Assembly (NCBI GenBank): GCA_003342895.1
Contig: PTFA01000038.1
Location: 1,809,935 to 1,873,934 of the forward strand
Reading direction: 5' to 3'
DNA length: 64,000 nt
DNA from: Casuarius casuarius
Taxonomy: Eukaryota; Chordata; Aves; Casuariiformes; Casuariidae
How positions within the stretch are numbered: position 1 is the stretch's first letter; each line of letters opens with the position of its first letter. Under the pieces are notes generated by a model. It was not told where the DNA came from. It was given only the letters and a program-made list of their open reading frames with translations, and did not search any database. This document shows, one piece after another, positions 1-12,299 of the stretch. The position numbers were made by a program, and so were the translations under genes.

Positions 1-532
1 CACTAGAGGTAGGCAGCTTTACACACTGATAAAACATTAAATCTTTCCCACACTGAAAACTGTAAAAATATTTAAAGTGCTGGTAGCATGGGGGGGAAAA
101 AAAAGAGTTAAGGATTATAATAAAACCATTTTAATCACTTTTACAGTTAAAAAGAGCCTTTACTTTTTATAGGTATTTCACTGACACCAGTCTCCAGCAA
201 GGTTATTCAGTATACTCGTATCCACATGGACACTTGCCCCACGAGCCACGCCACAAGGTCTGGCCATGTCTCAGCTGCATTAAGAAAGTTTATGTCCAGG
301 GGACTGACTCGGCCACGGTCTGCCTTTCAGGAGCGCTTGGTAGGAGCTGGAGAGGGAAGAGGGCTGCGGTGCTTCAGCTCTGCCGCCTCGGGGCCGGGGA
401 GCCGGACCCCGTCCAGCCGCCAGCGGCACCTCAGGCCGCCCCTTCACGGAGGGCGGCGACCGCGGAACGCTCCAGTCAGAGGGGCGCCGGGGGCCGCCTC
501 AGGGGTGGTGGGAGAGGGAAGAAGGCGGCTGC

Positions 533-546
533 GTTGCCATGGAAAC
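533..546. promoter_or_regulatory. RFX-type X-box
   Basis: The 14-base sequence GTTGCCATGGAAAC is a near-palindromic match to the X-box bound by RFX factors (two half sites separated by two bases). A weaker half site, GTTGCTAGG, occurs near 884. RFX factors often drive ciliary genes. Which gene this site would serve is unknown. Confidence 0.45.
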
Positions 547-606
547 CCCCAATTCCCTCCCCCCACCACGGCAGCCGGGGCGCAGCCCCCGCGGGCCGGG
601 CGGCAG

Positions 607-641
607 NNNNNNNNNNNNNNNNNNNNNNNNNNNNNNNNNNN
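607..641. other. Assembly gap (35 N)
   Basis: A run of 35 undetermined bases inside the GC-rich island. It falls in WDR48 intron 1, so no identified exon is affected. The true missing length may differ from 35. Confidence 0.99.
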
Positions 642-736
642 CTGACCCTCCTCGCCCCGCCGCCGCCGTCCGGGCCGGAGCCGCCCCGCCGCCGCCCGCA
701 GCCCCCCGGCCGGGCCGGGCCGGGCCGCGCCCTCAC

Positions 737-784
737 CTGCACTTTCCGCCGCCCCGCCGTGTTCTGCCGATGATGCGCCGCCAT
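737..784 (-). CDS. WDR48: WDR48 (UAF1) first coding exon, partial gene
   Basis: Read on the minus strand, ATG at 784-782 opens 16 codons, MAAHHRQNTAGRRKVQ, followed at once by a GTGAGG splice donor (phase 0). This matches my recollection of the N-terminus of WDR48, the WD40 protein also called UAF1. UAF1 binds and activates the deubiquitinases USP1, USP12 and USP46, which act in Fanconi/PCNA deubiquitination and in endosomal trafficking. Only this exon is in the window; the propeller-encoding exons must lie left of position 1. The start codon sits in a YY1-type motif. The position, head-to-head with the sodium channel gene, matches mammalian synteny. High confidence for identity; the 5' UTR extent (785 to about 1000) is a guess. 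Confidence 0.93.
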
Positions 785-922
785 CTTGCATGTTGACACT
801 CTGATGTCATTTCCGAGGAGGGCGAGCAGCGCCGGAAGTCCCGCCCCTTCCCCGCCCTATGCCCGCGCAGCCCAGGCCGCGGCGTTGCTAGGGGAGCTGC
901 GAGGGGCGGGGCCTGAGGGGGC

Positions 923-958
923 GGGGCCGGGGCCGGGGCCGGGGCCGGGGCCGGGGCC
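923..958 (+). repeat. (GGGGCC)6 hexanucleotide array
   Basis: Six uninterrupted copies of GGGGCC on the plus strand, flanked by imperfect GGCCGGGG units. It lies within the WDR48 promoter island, upstream of the WDR48 start on its own strand. G-runs of four at this spacing are expected to form G-quadruplexes. Confidence 0.9.
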
Positions 959-1145
959 GAGGCCGGGGGCCCCCGCCCAGGTGCTGCGCGGCCCCGGCGC
1001 TCCTGGCTCCGCCATATTGTCTTCTCCCTGCGCGTGTTCCTCCGTTGCTGCTGCTCCGCAGGGCAAATGCTCCAGGGCGATCGTGCCCGAGCCTCTGTAC
1101 GAGGCTGTACTGTCACAGCCGCCTCAGGCATTACAAAAAGAGTAA

Positions 1146-4100
1146 ATAAAAAATATTTAAAGATATTTAAAGATATTTTAATAGGCGCTGATAAAAAACC
1201 CCAGCTGCTACCCCCCAGGGTGCTCGGCGCCGAGGGGGCTGGGGTCGCCTCAGGGCCAGGGTCTCTTCGGGCCAGAGACAGGGCAGCTCCTGTGGCTGCC
1301 TGCCCTCTTCATGTTTTCGGCAGATACCTGCCCTGACCCCCGAGGAGCTTTCGTAACCTGGGTGATACCTGTGGAAAGTTGTGTGCAGGACTTGTCTTGG
1401 GAGAGATGGTTTTGTGGTACCAATTACTTCATTAAGGGCAGGACTGCAAAGCAGCGAAGGTGGTTAGAGGAGGAGATTGGTGGGATGAGCAGATAATAGT
1501 GAAAAGAATTTTTACTGGGAGAGGAAAAAAAGCAATGAGGAAAGAAAAGGTGTTGGTTCGTCTTCTTGTTCAATGCTGGTTGCAGCCCTAAGCAGAAGAC
1601 TCAATGGCTACTTCACTTCTGCTAATATAAACTGTGTTTATTTTGATATAGATTACATTTTCTAGCGTTGCTGAGCGCACCATGTTCTCATCACAACTGC
1701 AGGTGGAGGGCATGATCCTTGAAGGAGATCTTCCTCGACCAAAGCCTGCCCTTACCTCCAGCATTTCTGCTATTTTGTCCTACTACAGTAGTGGAAGCAT
1801 ATGATATGAGGCACCTCATCAGAGAAGTATGAAATATTATTGCATTTATTTCATTTTTTCTAAGATAAAATTAAGGCTTTTTTTGAGAAGAGCTCAGTTA
1901 TGTATTGGCTTCAGGCCACTGGTAATTATCAAAGAGTCTCCAATGCTGTCATGCATAGAATATGTTGTTTTATCAGGTTCTGGGCTGGAGAAGAACAAGG
2001 CAGCGTGAAGTCTTCTGCTTAAGTGAATAGGCAAAGTGCCTCACTACATTTCAGTATGCATTAGTCCATTAAAACGTTGAAGATTTCATAGCACAACAGT
2101 TTTGTGCATATTTTAAAGTCATTTGTTATTATCTTTTAAAGATATTGAAATGTTTGTGCTTATGATTTTTGTCACATTCCTTGATAAATTATAATTTCAT
2201 TCATAAATCATAATCATCATTTCATAACCCATAATCACCAATGGGTTATTCATTTGATAAAGTTAATCTCCTTTGTGTTGTGTCTTCAAGGGCAGTGTGC
2301 ATTTTTTGTATGTTTGGTTTAAAGTTGAATTTATTTACAGACTTAGGACCTTTGTTTCTTTACATTATTATGTGATTTTTAAACTTTTTCCTTTTTGCAT
2401 GTCAAAGAACTGGCTATTCATGGGTAGTCACTGCTGTTAGTATATATAAAATACAGTGCTTGTTAATTCTTTCAGATCAACAATTCATTAACTTGAAGCA
2501 GAAGAAAATATATAGTGATCCTTTTATATCAAACAATCATTGAAGATCATCTAGTCCAAGGACTATCATATTTGCTTCCTGTTTGCTGAAGGCTGCTAAA
2601 GATATGAGTTATGATAAGTTTCTATGATCTGTGTATGTTTAGCAAGTCTAAACTAACCCAGAGCCCTTAAGTTCTACGGGTAAGATTATGCAAAAAATAT
2701 GGTAAGTAATATTTTCTTTGTTATGCAGTAAGACTTTTAGCATTTCATCAAGTTTGTCTTATTTTAGGAAAGTGATAAGATGATCTAATTTGTAATGTTA
2801 GCTCTTTGCTTTTCTTTATGAGACCCTATATTCAATTGCTTAACTGTGACAAAATTAACTCTTCCACATGCAAGCTTCCATTTTGGGTTCCTCCTTTGGG
2901 TGTTGAGTGAGGTTTTTGATATTAGGGAAAGAGAAGGAACATACATGAGTCCAGAGGTGACTTTTCAATTTCCATGAAAATCATCTTTGGCTAAATTGTG
3001 AGCTTCTGAAAACATCAGTGTGAGCAAAAGGAGGTCGAGCCGAAAAGGAAGTGGGGAGAATTGAACAGGGTTAAGGAGTTAAGCCAGGAGGTTGAGACAA
3101 GTAAAAAGCAGGATGGAAGTGCCAGAAACAGAAATGCTTATTGGGTAAATAATCATTTTAATAAGTAAAAATATAAAGATAATATTTCCTCTGTAGTGGT
3201 AGACTCAAGAATGCGATAGCATTTCCCTGCTTCTTCTGTCTGCTGTTCCAGTCCCGCTTTGCGAGGTTTGACATTCACAGGTTTCCAAAAAATATTAAAA
3301 GGATTTGGAAATATGCTGTAAGAATGATTTGAGGCCTGAGAAGTATGAATGATGATGAAAAGTTCAGATAGTTTTTTTCTACAGAAGAAGAGAGGAAACA
3401 TGATAGCCATTTTCAAATAAATAAAAAGAAATATGGAATAAACTCTCCTTCATGTTCACAATGAATGAGACAAGAAGTAATGGGCTGAAATCGCAGTTCA
3501 GGGAATTCAGATGAGGCACTAGAAAAGCCTTTTTGGCAGTAAGGATAGTGAAGCACTAGAGTATGTTGCATATGGAGGTTTTGGAATCGCCATCTGTTGT
3601 ATCTCCAGGAATTACATCAGTATAGTTGATGCTGCCTTGGGCTAGAACATGAACTAGATGCCTTAAGGAGATCCCTTCCAACTCCTTTTTTTGTATAATT
3701 ATGCATCTACATGTGGAAAAGGGTTTTCATAAAGGAAGGCCTCTTTAATCCACCTTGAAAAAACATAATAGGTTCCATAGTTGGGAGATGGGCTAGAAAA
3801 ATTCAAGACAGGAAGAAATGCATGTTTTAAGACCAGCTAATCACTGAAAAAATTCCCCAAGGGACTTGATAGATTCTACATAGCTTGAAGCCAAAAGTGT
3901 TGTAGCCAATATATAATTTATGGATATGACTCAGATGTGACTGTTTGAAATTACTGTATCTAGTCTGTATTTTATGGGATGTGAAGCTTGTTGATCATAA
4001 GTCCTATTTAATTTTATTGCGTGGCTGAATTTTCCTGTGATTTTTTATTTTACACTTCTCTATAAGCAAGACATTTATTCAAGTTATATAATCCACTATC

Positions 4101-5982
4101 TTTTTGAATCTTCATGTCAAAAATCTGCTGTAAAAAATCACAGAAGTATGCTTAGACAGCCTATACAATAGTTACAAGCTTTACTGTGGTTCTCTGAAAG
4201 TGATGAGTTTAGAACCGTACCTCTTGCTGTTGGATTAAGCTCTGAAAAGTTGCAGAATATAATCTGAAATAAAGTTGTAGTTTTAGAAAACGGTCTGGCA
4301 AATACACAAAATTTCTATATAATGCTTGTTGCAGTGTGGTTGATGTTTAGAATGACTGAATATCTGTAAAAGTTTATTGAAAAATACTGCAAATCAGTTT
4401 ACACTCTATTTTTGCCTGTTGGATGAGGTGTTAGTTTCTTCGGTAGCATGGAGAAGTGAGAGGGACTTAGGGAGTCACTAAGGCAGTTGGTGGGTTTGGG
4501 CACGTATCGCAAAAAGACCATGTATGAGCAAAGGGCTCTGTAGATATAATAGCAAAACATTGACTGCTCATTCATTTTTAATGACTGCCACTTGATGTGA
4601 GTAGAAAATGTGGAACCAGGATGATGGCAACTAGAAACAAAGAAAGAAACTAAGTTTTTAAGTTGTTTTGATAAATTGGATGCTCCAGCTAGCTAGACAG
4701 GAGGGACAGACAGAATTGAAAGCGGGAGTCTTTGGAGAATAATTATCTCAGCATAAATGTTGATTTGAGTTTGTTTTTTCGCATTAATCTGAGAACTACA
4801 GAATACTGTATTCCAGTTCATTGGCATATATGGCTTGTTTGGACTTTTTTTTAATTTGTAAAGCTGTTTGGTATTGCAAAAAATTTATCAATTGCGTCCT
4901 TGCCAAAAAGGTGAAGTTGAGACTTTAATCTCACAGGGAGCTGCAGTAAGAAATATATTTGAAAATAACAACCCAGTCTTTGCTAGGGCTGTGGTACTTG
5001 CCATTTCATAATCGTGTTTGGAGCCGTATAGTAAAAGGTGACACTTCATGAAGAAACTATATAAAAAACAGTGCATCAGCAATGTTGGAAATCTCTCACA
5101 GATGATAATAGTAATGTTTTTCATTCTTATAGCATTTTACTTTTGAGGAATATAAAATACTTCAAACATACTAATACTGGTTTTTTTTCAGAATGCCAAG
5201 AAGAAATAGATGGAATAACTGTCTTTAGGCGCTGAGCTAATTTTCAGCCTTATTCAGTGCACATTAGATCATTAGGCACAAAGCTAATTTGTGTAACAGT
5301 GCCTTTAATGTGTACTTACCATAAAAGCCATTTCCTGTTATTCTGTAAAACCAATTAGCTATTTAAAAGGTACAAAATTTCATGTCAGTGTAATTTCTCA
5401 CTCTGTTGTGCAGGATGAACAATGGGAAATGGGAATCATATAAATTATTATCTTGATAAATACATTAGCTACTTTATACTATTACATTCTTTTCTAAAAG
5501 GAATTTGGATACACCTTTAGTTTGGCTCAGAAATGTTTCTTAGCCTCAGCCCTGCAGTTCCTCCTTTGGTAAAATTTGTTGAGTGACAGACATACCTTTA
5601 TGCAATTTGTGTAATATAATTCTGTTTCTATGTTCTTTTGTGTTTTGTTTTATATATAATATTGTGCATTCCAAGTATAGCAAAGAAGGCAGTCTCCCCA
5701 ATACTTTTCTTTTTGCCATATCTTTATTCCACATCACTCTTGTTCGTGAATTTCATGTTTTACAGCAGACATTCCAGGCATCTCTTGATTACTTAGATCT
5801 TGAACCTAAGGGGGTTCCTGAATCTCCTGGCCAGTGGTTGAATTTATTCAGCCTGTGATGGATGCATTTGAGTTTACATTGTAATAAGCTTGTGTGCATT
5901 ATTTAGAGATAGCACTTAATGTGATATGTCAGCTGTTTTATAGTAATTCCCAAATTGTGGACACACCTCTCCCTATCTGCAG
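1146..5982. other. Non-coding stretch between CpG island and the 91-residue gene
   Basis: AT-rich sequence with stops in all frames and no exon I can support. The only recognisable element is a weak CR1-like tail at about 3600-3690. If the 91-residue gene starts in the CpG island, this stretch would be its first intron. Confidence 0.5.
3600..3690 (+). mobile_element. CR1 LINE 3' tail, decayed
   Basis: The stretch ending 'gatcccttccaactcc' resembles the terminal part of sense-oriented avian CR1 elements. Similarity is short and heavily eroded, and the 5' limit is uncertain. Confidence 0.4.
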
Positions 5983-6181
5983 GTTTAAGTTACGGATGAG
6001 AGGGAGGATCACCAATTCTCTGAAGCTGCAGCTCTAGTGAACAGAAATCCTCATCGTAGCAATTATGGCTGCAAATAATATTTCTGTTGCAAGTGTATCA
6101 AATGCAAAGATGTCTGCTTGCATTACCGAAAAGTCTGAAATTTTATTGCTGAGCAATGAACTGCCACCATTACATGAACAA
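5983..6181 (+). CDS. Unrecognised 91-residue protein, exon A (start codon exon)
   Basis: ATG at 6065 in a good Kozak context (A at -3, G at +4) opens 39 codons beginning MAANNISVASVSNAK and ending LPPLHEQ. A GTACGT donor follows at 6182. An in-frame TGA lies 24 bases upstream, so the reading frame begins here. A plausible acceptor (pyrimidine-rich run then CTGCAG) ends at 5982, so the exon may be 5983-6181 with 82 bases of 5' UTR. The coding part is 6065-6181. It joins in phase 0 to an exon at 9536. The peptide is Ser/Asn-rich and hydrophilic, with no signal peptide or obvious membrane segment. I recognise no family. Confidence 0.55.
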
Positions 6182-7572
6182 GTACGTACACCGATATCAT
6201 TTATGAACTACAAGCATCAGAATTAATAACTATTATACTGCTCCAGATAAGTGTAATAAGTGAAAAATATTGTACTATGAAAATCTACCATCAATTCTTA
6301 AACTGTGTTGGTATGTATGCAGGGCCAGGTGGGGAATAGAGAATGGAGGACTAATCTGATAGAAACACTAAAACTCTTGCTTATTTGGGAAGAGAAGGCC
6401 ACAGCTATTCACAATTTATTTCAGTGCTTAATTGTCCCTACTGTTAAATATGGGTTCCTTATTTTTGGACCACATTTGACTAGGTTCAACTTCCAGCTTT
6501 TGCTTTTGTTCATTGGATTGAAGAGCCCTCCATTGTTAGAGCTCTGATTCTCCTGTAGGTGCATATGATGTGATCAAGTCAGGTCTCAGCTTCTTAATGG
6601 CAGCTGCTGTGGCAACCATTGCTGCATTTGGTTACTGTTTTATCTAGCAACACATTTTACAAAGGTACTCATCTGAAGGACGTAACCAAGATGATTTTGG
6701 GTTAGCTTCTCGTTCTTTGGAACACACAAGCTTTTTCCCATAAAGGCTTTCTTTACATAGAATGGGAAGTGTACTTATTTTTTTGTTGTATTTGGCATCA
6801 GTGCCTTGACAAATAGTCATCAAGAGGACCATATTTGTGTGATCATCTTGGTGTCTTCTGCTGCTGTGATGTGGCTGACTTGGATGATGAATAGCTGAAG
6901 AGCCACTACACCAGAAGAACAGCTGTCCTTGACTGTATTCAGTGATAATTCTGTTACAAGCAGAGTCAAAGAAATCATGTGGTTCTTGTTCTGAAAATTG
7001 GTACTGAGCACTGTTGCTCCAGGATAGTGCTCAGCTTTGAGGTCTTAAGAGAAAATCAGATTCCTACCTAGAGAAATTAGTATTTTCTATCTTTTTTTTT
7101 TGTCTGTCATGATATCCTTTATGCAGGTTTGCCAAATTTTAGGAAGTTTTGCATTATCAAAGAGAAACTATTTATTTTTAACTCTAAAGTTACTTGAAAA
7201 CTTTTTTCATTGTATGTGGTAGAGAGGCAAGAATAACAGCTTATTTCTGTTAGTATCAGCTTTATGATGTGATTGTGATTTGTGTTTATTCTGCCCAAAA
7301 GAGACATCCCTCCATCTGCTTACTCCTGTGGTGCTGGTATACTTAAAGACACTAGAAATACGCGGTACCTCTGCTCTGACATGATTTCCATTCCCCGCTC
7401 TCCAGAGGTTGAGATCTTGACTTTAGGAGAATATTTTGATGTCTGTGTTCGTATGTATTTGCTGTTATGTGCGTAGTCGAGTTTCCTGAATATTTTGTGG
7501 AGTTTTCTGTATGACAGAGTGCATGGTGTTTGCTGGTTCTTAGAGAGTATCATGGGCATCACCATATTGTTT

Positions 7573-7640
7573 CAGAATCAGTGTTCACTAATGGACAGAG
7601 TGTGGTCAGAATCAGTGTTCACTAATGGACAGAGTGTGGA
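7573..7640 (+). repeat. 34-base tandem duplication
   Basis: A 34-base unit starting CAGAATCAGTGTTC occurs twice head to tail (7573-7606 and 7607-7640) with one mismatch in the last base. The near-identity implies a recent duplication. It lies in the intron between exons A and B of the 91-residue gene. Confidence 0.95.
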
Positions 7641-9535
7641 ACCAGAAGATACAAGAAGCTCTATAGCTAGCAGCCATGATTTGTTTCCGTGAAGATCTTA
7701 ACCTAAATTAAATTAGTCAAAAAGATACTTTATATCAGATTAAATAGACTTCTTCACCAATGAATGCCACAATCTAGTTATGTGTGGTATAACTGTATTT
7801 TACAGGATCCATTTCTTGAAAAAAATGGAATGTCTTTCTCAGGGTGGAGTAATTTTCTTTCTGTTATGAAGCTAATAGATATTTTTAGCATTTAAGTAAA
7901 GTAATGCTGATTTAGATTTGTGTTTTTGATAACATTAATGTTTTCCTCACTATCTGTAAAATAAAGACTTTTCTTATGAAAACTTTCTATGTACAGGTGT
8001 TGTGTGAAAAATAGGCTGTTGAATAGGGCAGTGTATAAATTTCAGAATTAGATTTTCAGATATGTCAGAAGATCATAATGAACGTTGTTAGAAATATATT
8101 TGGTCTTGCAGTAGGGAAGGGGGAATCTATAAGAGGAAATGGAACTTAAATTTCAATCTGTGCTATGAAAGTTTATGTCATTCTAATGATTCCTTCTAAT
8201 GATTTATAGTGACTGGACAACTCACTGTTTTATAAGCAAAAATAGAATCTTGAAAACCTTTGCAACAAAAGCACTACTTTTATTAAAATAGAACTTTCTT
8301 TGAGGTGTCTCGGTTTTGCATTTTTACTTACTCAAAAAGATCATAATTCCCAAATCTCGGTAATGACTTATCCAGCTCTCTGATCTTTAGCTGCTTAGTT
8401 GCAATGACTTACTTTTTAGGTTACATTGCACTGTGTCTGTAATTGGCTAGCTTAAAGGAGGATGCAGTGAGAAGGAATAGGTTTTTCATTACTGAATCTG
8501 AAATCTCTCCCATATAATTGTGGGTCCCTAATCAGTTAGCTCTTAAGGGAAGGTCCCAGTCTGATAGGAAGGGGAGGAGAAAACATCATGTTGAATTTAA
8601 GTTAGGAACTTAAATATGAGTATTAATCCTATAAAAAGGGGAGGCGGGGGAGAGAAGAAAAACCTTGTATAAATTCTTCTTCCTCTAAAACAGAGGCACA
8701 CATTGCCTGTCTGCTACCCCCCTTGAATATAAGGTAGTGTGGAGAAACAGATTTCTAGGATTGCCCCACAGAATATTTTTTGTAGGTAGAAATTGGCAGA
8801 TGAGGAGGCTGAAGAGAATTTGAGGTTCAGTGGGTCTAAGGAGATGCAATGTGGATGAACTCTCAGATGCCTTGAGACTTTTAATTAGCAAAATCTATCT
8901 GAAAAGTAATTTCAAGTAGAATCTAGTGTTTAGAGTTGTGGTACAGTCAATGAGATGTATTTAATTGTACAAAAATCTGTTTCTTTAGTTTTTGACATCT
9001 GCATACTCATGGTCATTAGACTAATAGTAGTGTACTAATGCTAACAAGTAAAAATATTTTTCTTATACTCTAGCAATAAAAAGGAAAAAGAAGAATGCTA
9101 CACTTTACAGTTAACGGAAGCAGCAGATTTCTGTCAAGTACATGACGTCTAAATGAACAAGCATTTAGTTATTTCTATACTGAACATTATCTTTTTATTG
9201 TTAAACTTCAACTTATTTTTTTCTTTCCATATATTGAGGAATAATGCAGGAAACTGAGAAGAAAACAATGGTCTTTCTCTAAAGCTAGTATTCTGCCTCC
9301 CCCCTACACACACTTAAGAAACTGCCTTCCTAATAGCTGAAACTAAATTCCAGATAGTAACACAAGAACAGTTATGCTTTTAGCTGCAAATCCTAAGCTT
9401 TCTTTTACCAGCTATGGATAAAAACCCTATTTTTTCCATCCTCTCCTCTCTTCAGCTTTTAGGTGTTTCAGTCTGCAGAAAAGGCAAGAGTGCAGCTTTT
9501 TGCCTGAGTTTTGTCTTCATTACTCCCTTTTACAG

Positions 9536-9574
9536 AATCTGATGAGGAGGAAACAGCAGAAAATCCGTATTCAG
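9536..9574 (+). CDS. Unrecognised 91-residue protein, exon B (39-base exon)
   Basis: A 39-base open segment lies between a strong acceptor (pyrimidine-rich tract ending TTTTACAG at 9535) and a consensus donor, CAG|GTAAGG. In the frame set by exon A it encodes NLMRRKQQKIRIQ, a strongly basic stretch. Phase is 0 at both ends. Introns on either side are 3354 and 1105 bases. Read in another frame it would give an acidic peptide, but only the basic frame connects to both neighbours. Confidence 0.55.
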
Positions 9575-10679
9575 GTAAGGATCTCTTATGTAGTTAGCGA
9601 TATGAGCAGATGTAGCATTATAAATGTGGCTGATTTTGACAGTAGTTGCTTTAGTGCCATTATAGAATGATTATTTACTGATATTTAAAAGTCTGCTCTC
9701 TTAATTGTTCTTGTCTTGAGAACATACTGTTGCTTTCTGGAAAAATAATTTACTCTTGAAGTTAAAGTGGCTTATTGTTGCTTGCATCACAAAACACTTA
9801 GCGTCTTTATTTCTTTAAAGCCATCTTTAGTTTTTTGCTTTGGTGATGATATCTATCAAACAAAACGTTTGATAGCAGTTGTTTTTCTGTTTGCATGCAT
9901 TAAGGCTGACTGGCTTTTAAGGACAACATACTTCCTTCAGTACAATTCTTCCAGCAAAACCCATGGTACGTAACTCTCTTACCATCTGTCAGGAAAGATC
10001 CTGAGTCTACCCAATAAAAAATAAAATAATTTTTGGACAATAATGAATGCTGTTGAAATAACTGTAAGAGAAGTAACAGTTTGTAGCAATAAGGTTTAAC
10101 CAGTAATTTGTACTTGTTACTATCCTATATGTGTTGCTAGCAGGTTTTATACATAACTTTTGTTTTCAAAACCCTGTGAAGTTTCAAATATGAGGAAAAT
10201 GTGGCTTTTATCTTGCTCAAACAAGGCTTATATGCTGTAATAGAAGTTATGACAGCATGTAATATTGAATGTGTTTTGGGCTCAGATCTTTTATGTGTTA
10301 GATAGTATATTTGACTTTTTTGAGGGTTTTTTTTTGTGCAAAATACAATGGGCATACGTGGTCTGGGAATTTTAAGAAATACAAATTAAGGAAGGAAAAC
10401 AGCAATATGTGATTGCAATTTCTAACCGAAAGCTTTTAATGAAGGGCAAAGTTTGTGCCAGTATTTAATGTGTTTTGGAAGTTTAGCTGGTTAAAACCTC
10501 AGAATAAAATGTCAAGCAGGACAGCGTTTGCTTTTATGTTTCTACATATATATTTCTGACTGAACAAAACCCACCCTTTCTAATGTCACTACAATTTCAG
10601 CAGAAGTAAAATCATTGAGTAATATTTAAGTGATTATTCTTCAAATGTATTACCCTCTCATTTTTTTATTTAATTGCAG

Positions 10680-10799
10680 TGTGACATCTCCGAATTCTAT
10701 ATATTGCTGTCAGGAGAAGAACAATCAAACTCCTCCCTCTTGATCCCTCCCCCAGGCATTCCAATACAAAAGAAAACTTTCCGAGTGGGAGCTAGATAG
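10680..10799 (+). CDS. Unrecognised 91-residue protein, exon C (stop codon exon)
   Basis: After a good acceptor (T-rich tract then AATTGCAG at 10679), 39 codons from CDISEFYILLSGEEQ to KKTFRVGAR end in TAG at 10797-10799. The total protein is 39+13+39 = 91 residues. The C-terminal third has a Pro-rich patch (LLIPPPGIPIQ) and a basic end. The stop directly abuts a donor-like GTAAAA at 10800, so the exon may be spliced onward. I found no AATAAA or ATTAAA in the next 1.3 kb. Function unknown; I see no catalytic motif. Alternatives are a lineage-specific small gene or a coding leader of a longer transcript. Confidence 0.55.
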   Translation, partial: CDISEFYILLSGEEQSNSSLLIPPPGIPIQKKTFRVGAR

Positions 10800-11499
10800 G
10801 TAAAAAGGATGTTCTTTAGAACATAATGAAGGTGAGAAAATTAACATTTTCTGTCTCTTAGAAGATATGAGTTGGCAGAAATTAGCTTACGAGATTTCAA
10901 TGTAAAAACGGTTTCTATTTAGAAGGGAACATTGTATTTTGTTGTTGCTAAATGCTTGTATACTATGAGGAATCTCCATTACTGAATTTGTTTGTTTAAA
11001 TCTGCATATATTCAAAATATTCAGGGGTATTTGTATAGATCCATATATGTATAAAATATATGCACATATGCTTATGGGTCTTATCTGGTTTTATTTTAGG
11101 TATAGTTAGAATGTATATAAGATGTGTTTTTAATGTAGAATCGCTATGTTCCTGTAAATATGCAGCTATTCATTTTACATGTGTCAGAATAACTTTTTTC
11201 TAAAGGTTAGTATTTCTCATATTGATTTCTGACTGCTATTTGTTTTGTTTGTTTGGTATATGAAGGTTATTGGCTGATGTACTGCAGTCCTCAAATTGGC
11301 TTTAATGATATCTAGTCTAAGCTGTAATTATCTTCGGATAGTAGAATTTGGTTGCCTGCACAAATTGGGAATGTTTATCTCTCAGAAATGATGAGTGATT
11401 TTGTTGGAACATTTAAGTACTGCATGCTGTAGCCTGTTGCATCCATTTCCAAACTTGGACCTGATATGTGAATAGATTTTCTAATGATATAATGATGTT

Positions 11500-11546
11500 C
11501 TGAGTAGCTTTTTATTTTATGTCTGAATAGCTTTTTATTTTACATC
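11500..11546 (+). repeat. Short imperfect tandem repeat
   Basis: Two copies of a roughly 23-base unit, CTGAGTAGCTTTTTATTTTA and CTGAATAGCTTTTTATTTTA, lie side by side. Confidence 0.8.
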
Positions 11547-12299
11547 TCAAAAAAAATAGAGATGGATATTTATGCATACACAAAGCTTTCATGGGTATGG
11601 GGGGTTGGAGAGAGTGGGGGAAAAGGTATTAGGTGGAAATGAACATGTATTTTAGAAATAACAGTACTACAAGAAATGTGATGTACTTCCCGGTTTGCTT
11701 CTAGAAAGGACTAAAATCAATCAGTTAATTCTGTTGATAATTACTGGTAGTCAGACAGAAGAAATCAGTGATCATAGAGCAAAAAATTTTTCTCTTTATT
11801 GAAATTGGTTAGGAGGCTACTTTTCTGTAAGCTATTGTACACAAACAAGAGAGAATTCTTAGCCTATTTTATAAAGTGTTGCTGTGAGCTGTTTTCTCAT
11901 TTTTCTCTTTTTTGCTTGAAGCTTATCTGTTTCAAAAGTATTTTGAGCTGCATTTAAAATGGCATTTTGATTTTTTTTTTTAATCAGTGTTATGGATTTT
12001 TTTTTTTTTTATAATGGGCATTCTTTACAATATATATGCCTAGTGCATCCAAGTGTAAAGCTAATGATGAATTTGGAAATGTTTGTAACATTCAGATCAG
12101 GGTTTTCAGGTCAGCATTTCCTGTTGCATATGGTGAATTGATTAAATGTAACGTTTGAAATCTGAAATAGCTAATGCAAATAGTTTATTTTCCTGACATC
12201 CAGTTCTGCTCTTGGGTGTTATATGGGAAGGTGAATCTAGATTGTTTGAGATGTCTGCTTAAAAGAAAGGGAAGTTTTGTCAACTATGGAAAGATTCAG

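Larger units (their letters stand above)
330..1110. promoter_or_regulatory. WDR48: CpG island; WDR48 promoter, possibly bidirectional
   Basis: A GC- and CpG-rich block in otherwise AT-rich DNA. It surrounds the minus-strand start of WDR48 and contains motifs typical of housekeeping promoters. There is an ETS-type CCGGAAGT at 832-839 and GC boxes around 903-926. A YY1-type site overlaps the WDR48 start codon (AAGATGGCGGC on the minus strand, 777-788), and a second GCCATATTG lies at 1011-1019. An RFX-like X-box is at 533-546 and a GGGGCC hexamer array at 923-958. Transcription start sites are not visible. That the island also drives plus-strand transcripts, such as the 91-residue gene downstream, is inference. 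Confidence 0.8.

Noticed and set aside
226..1145. Several overlapping long open frames on both strands in the CpG island
   Set aside because: They arise from GC-rich composition, cross the N gap and overlap each other; only the 16-codon WDR48 exon has family support.
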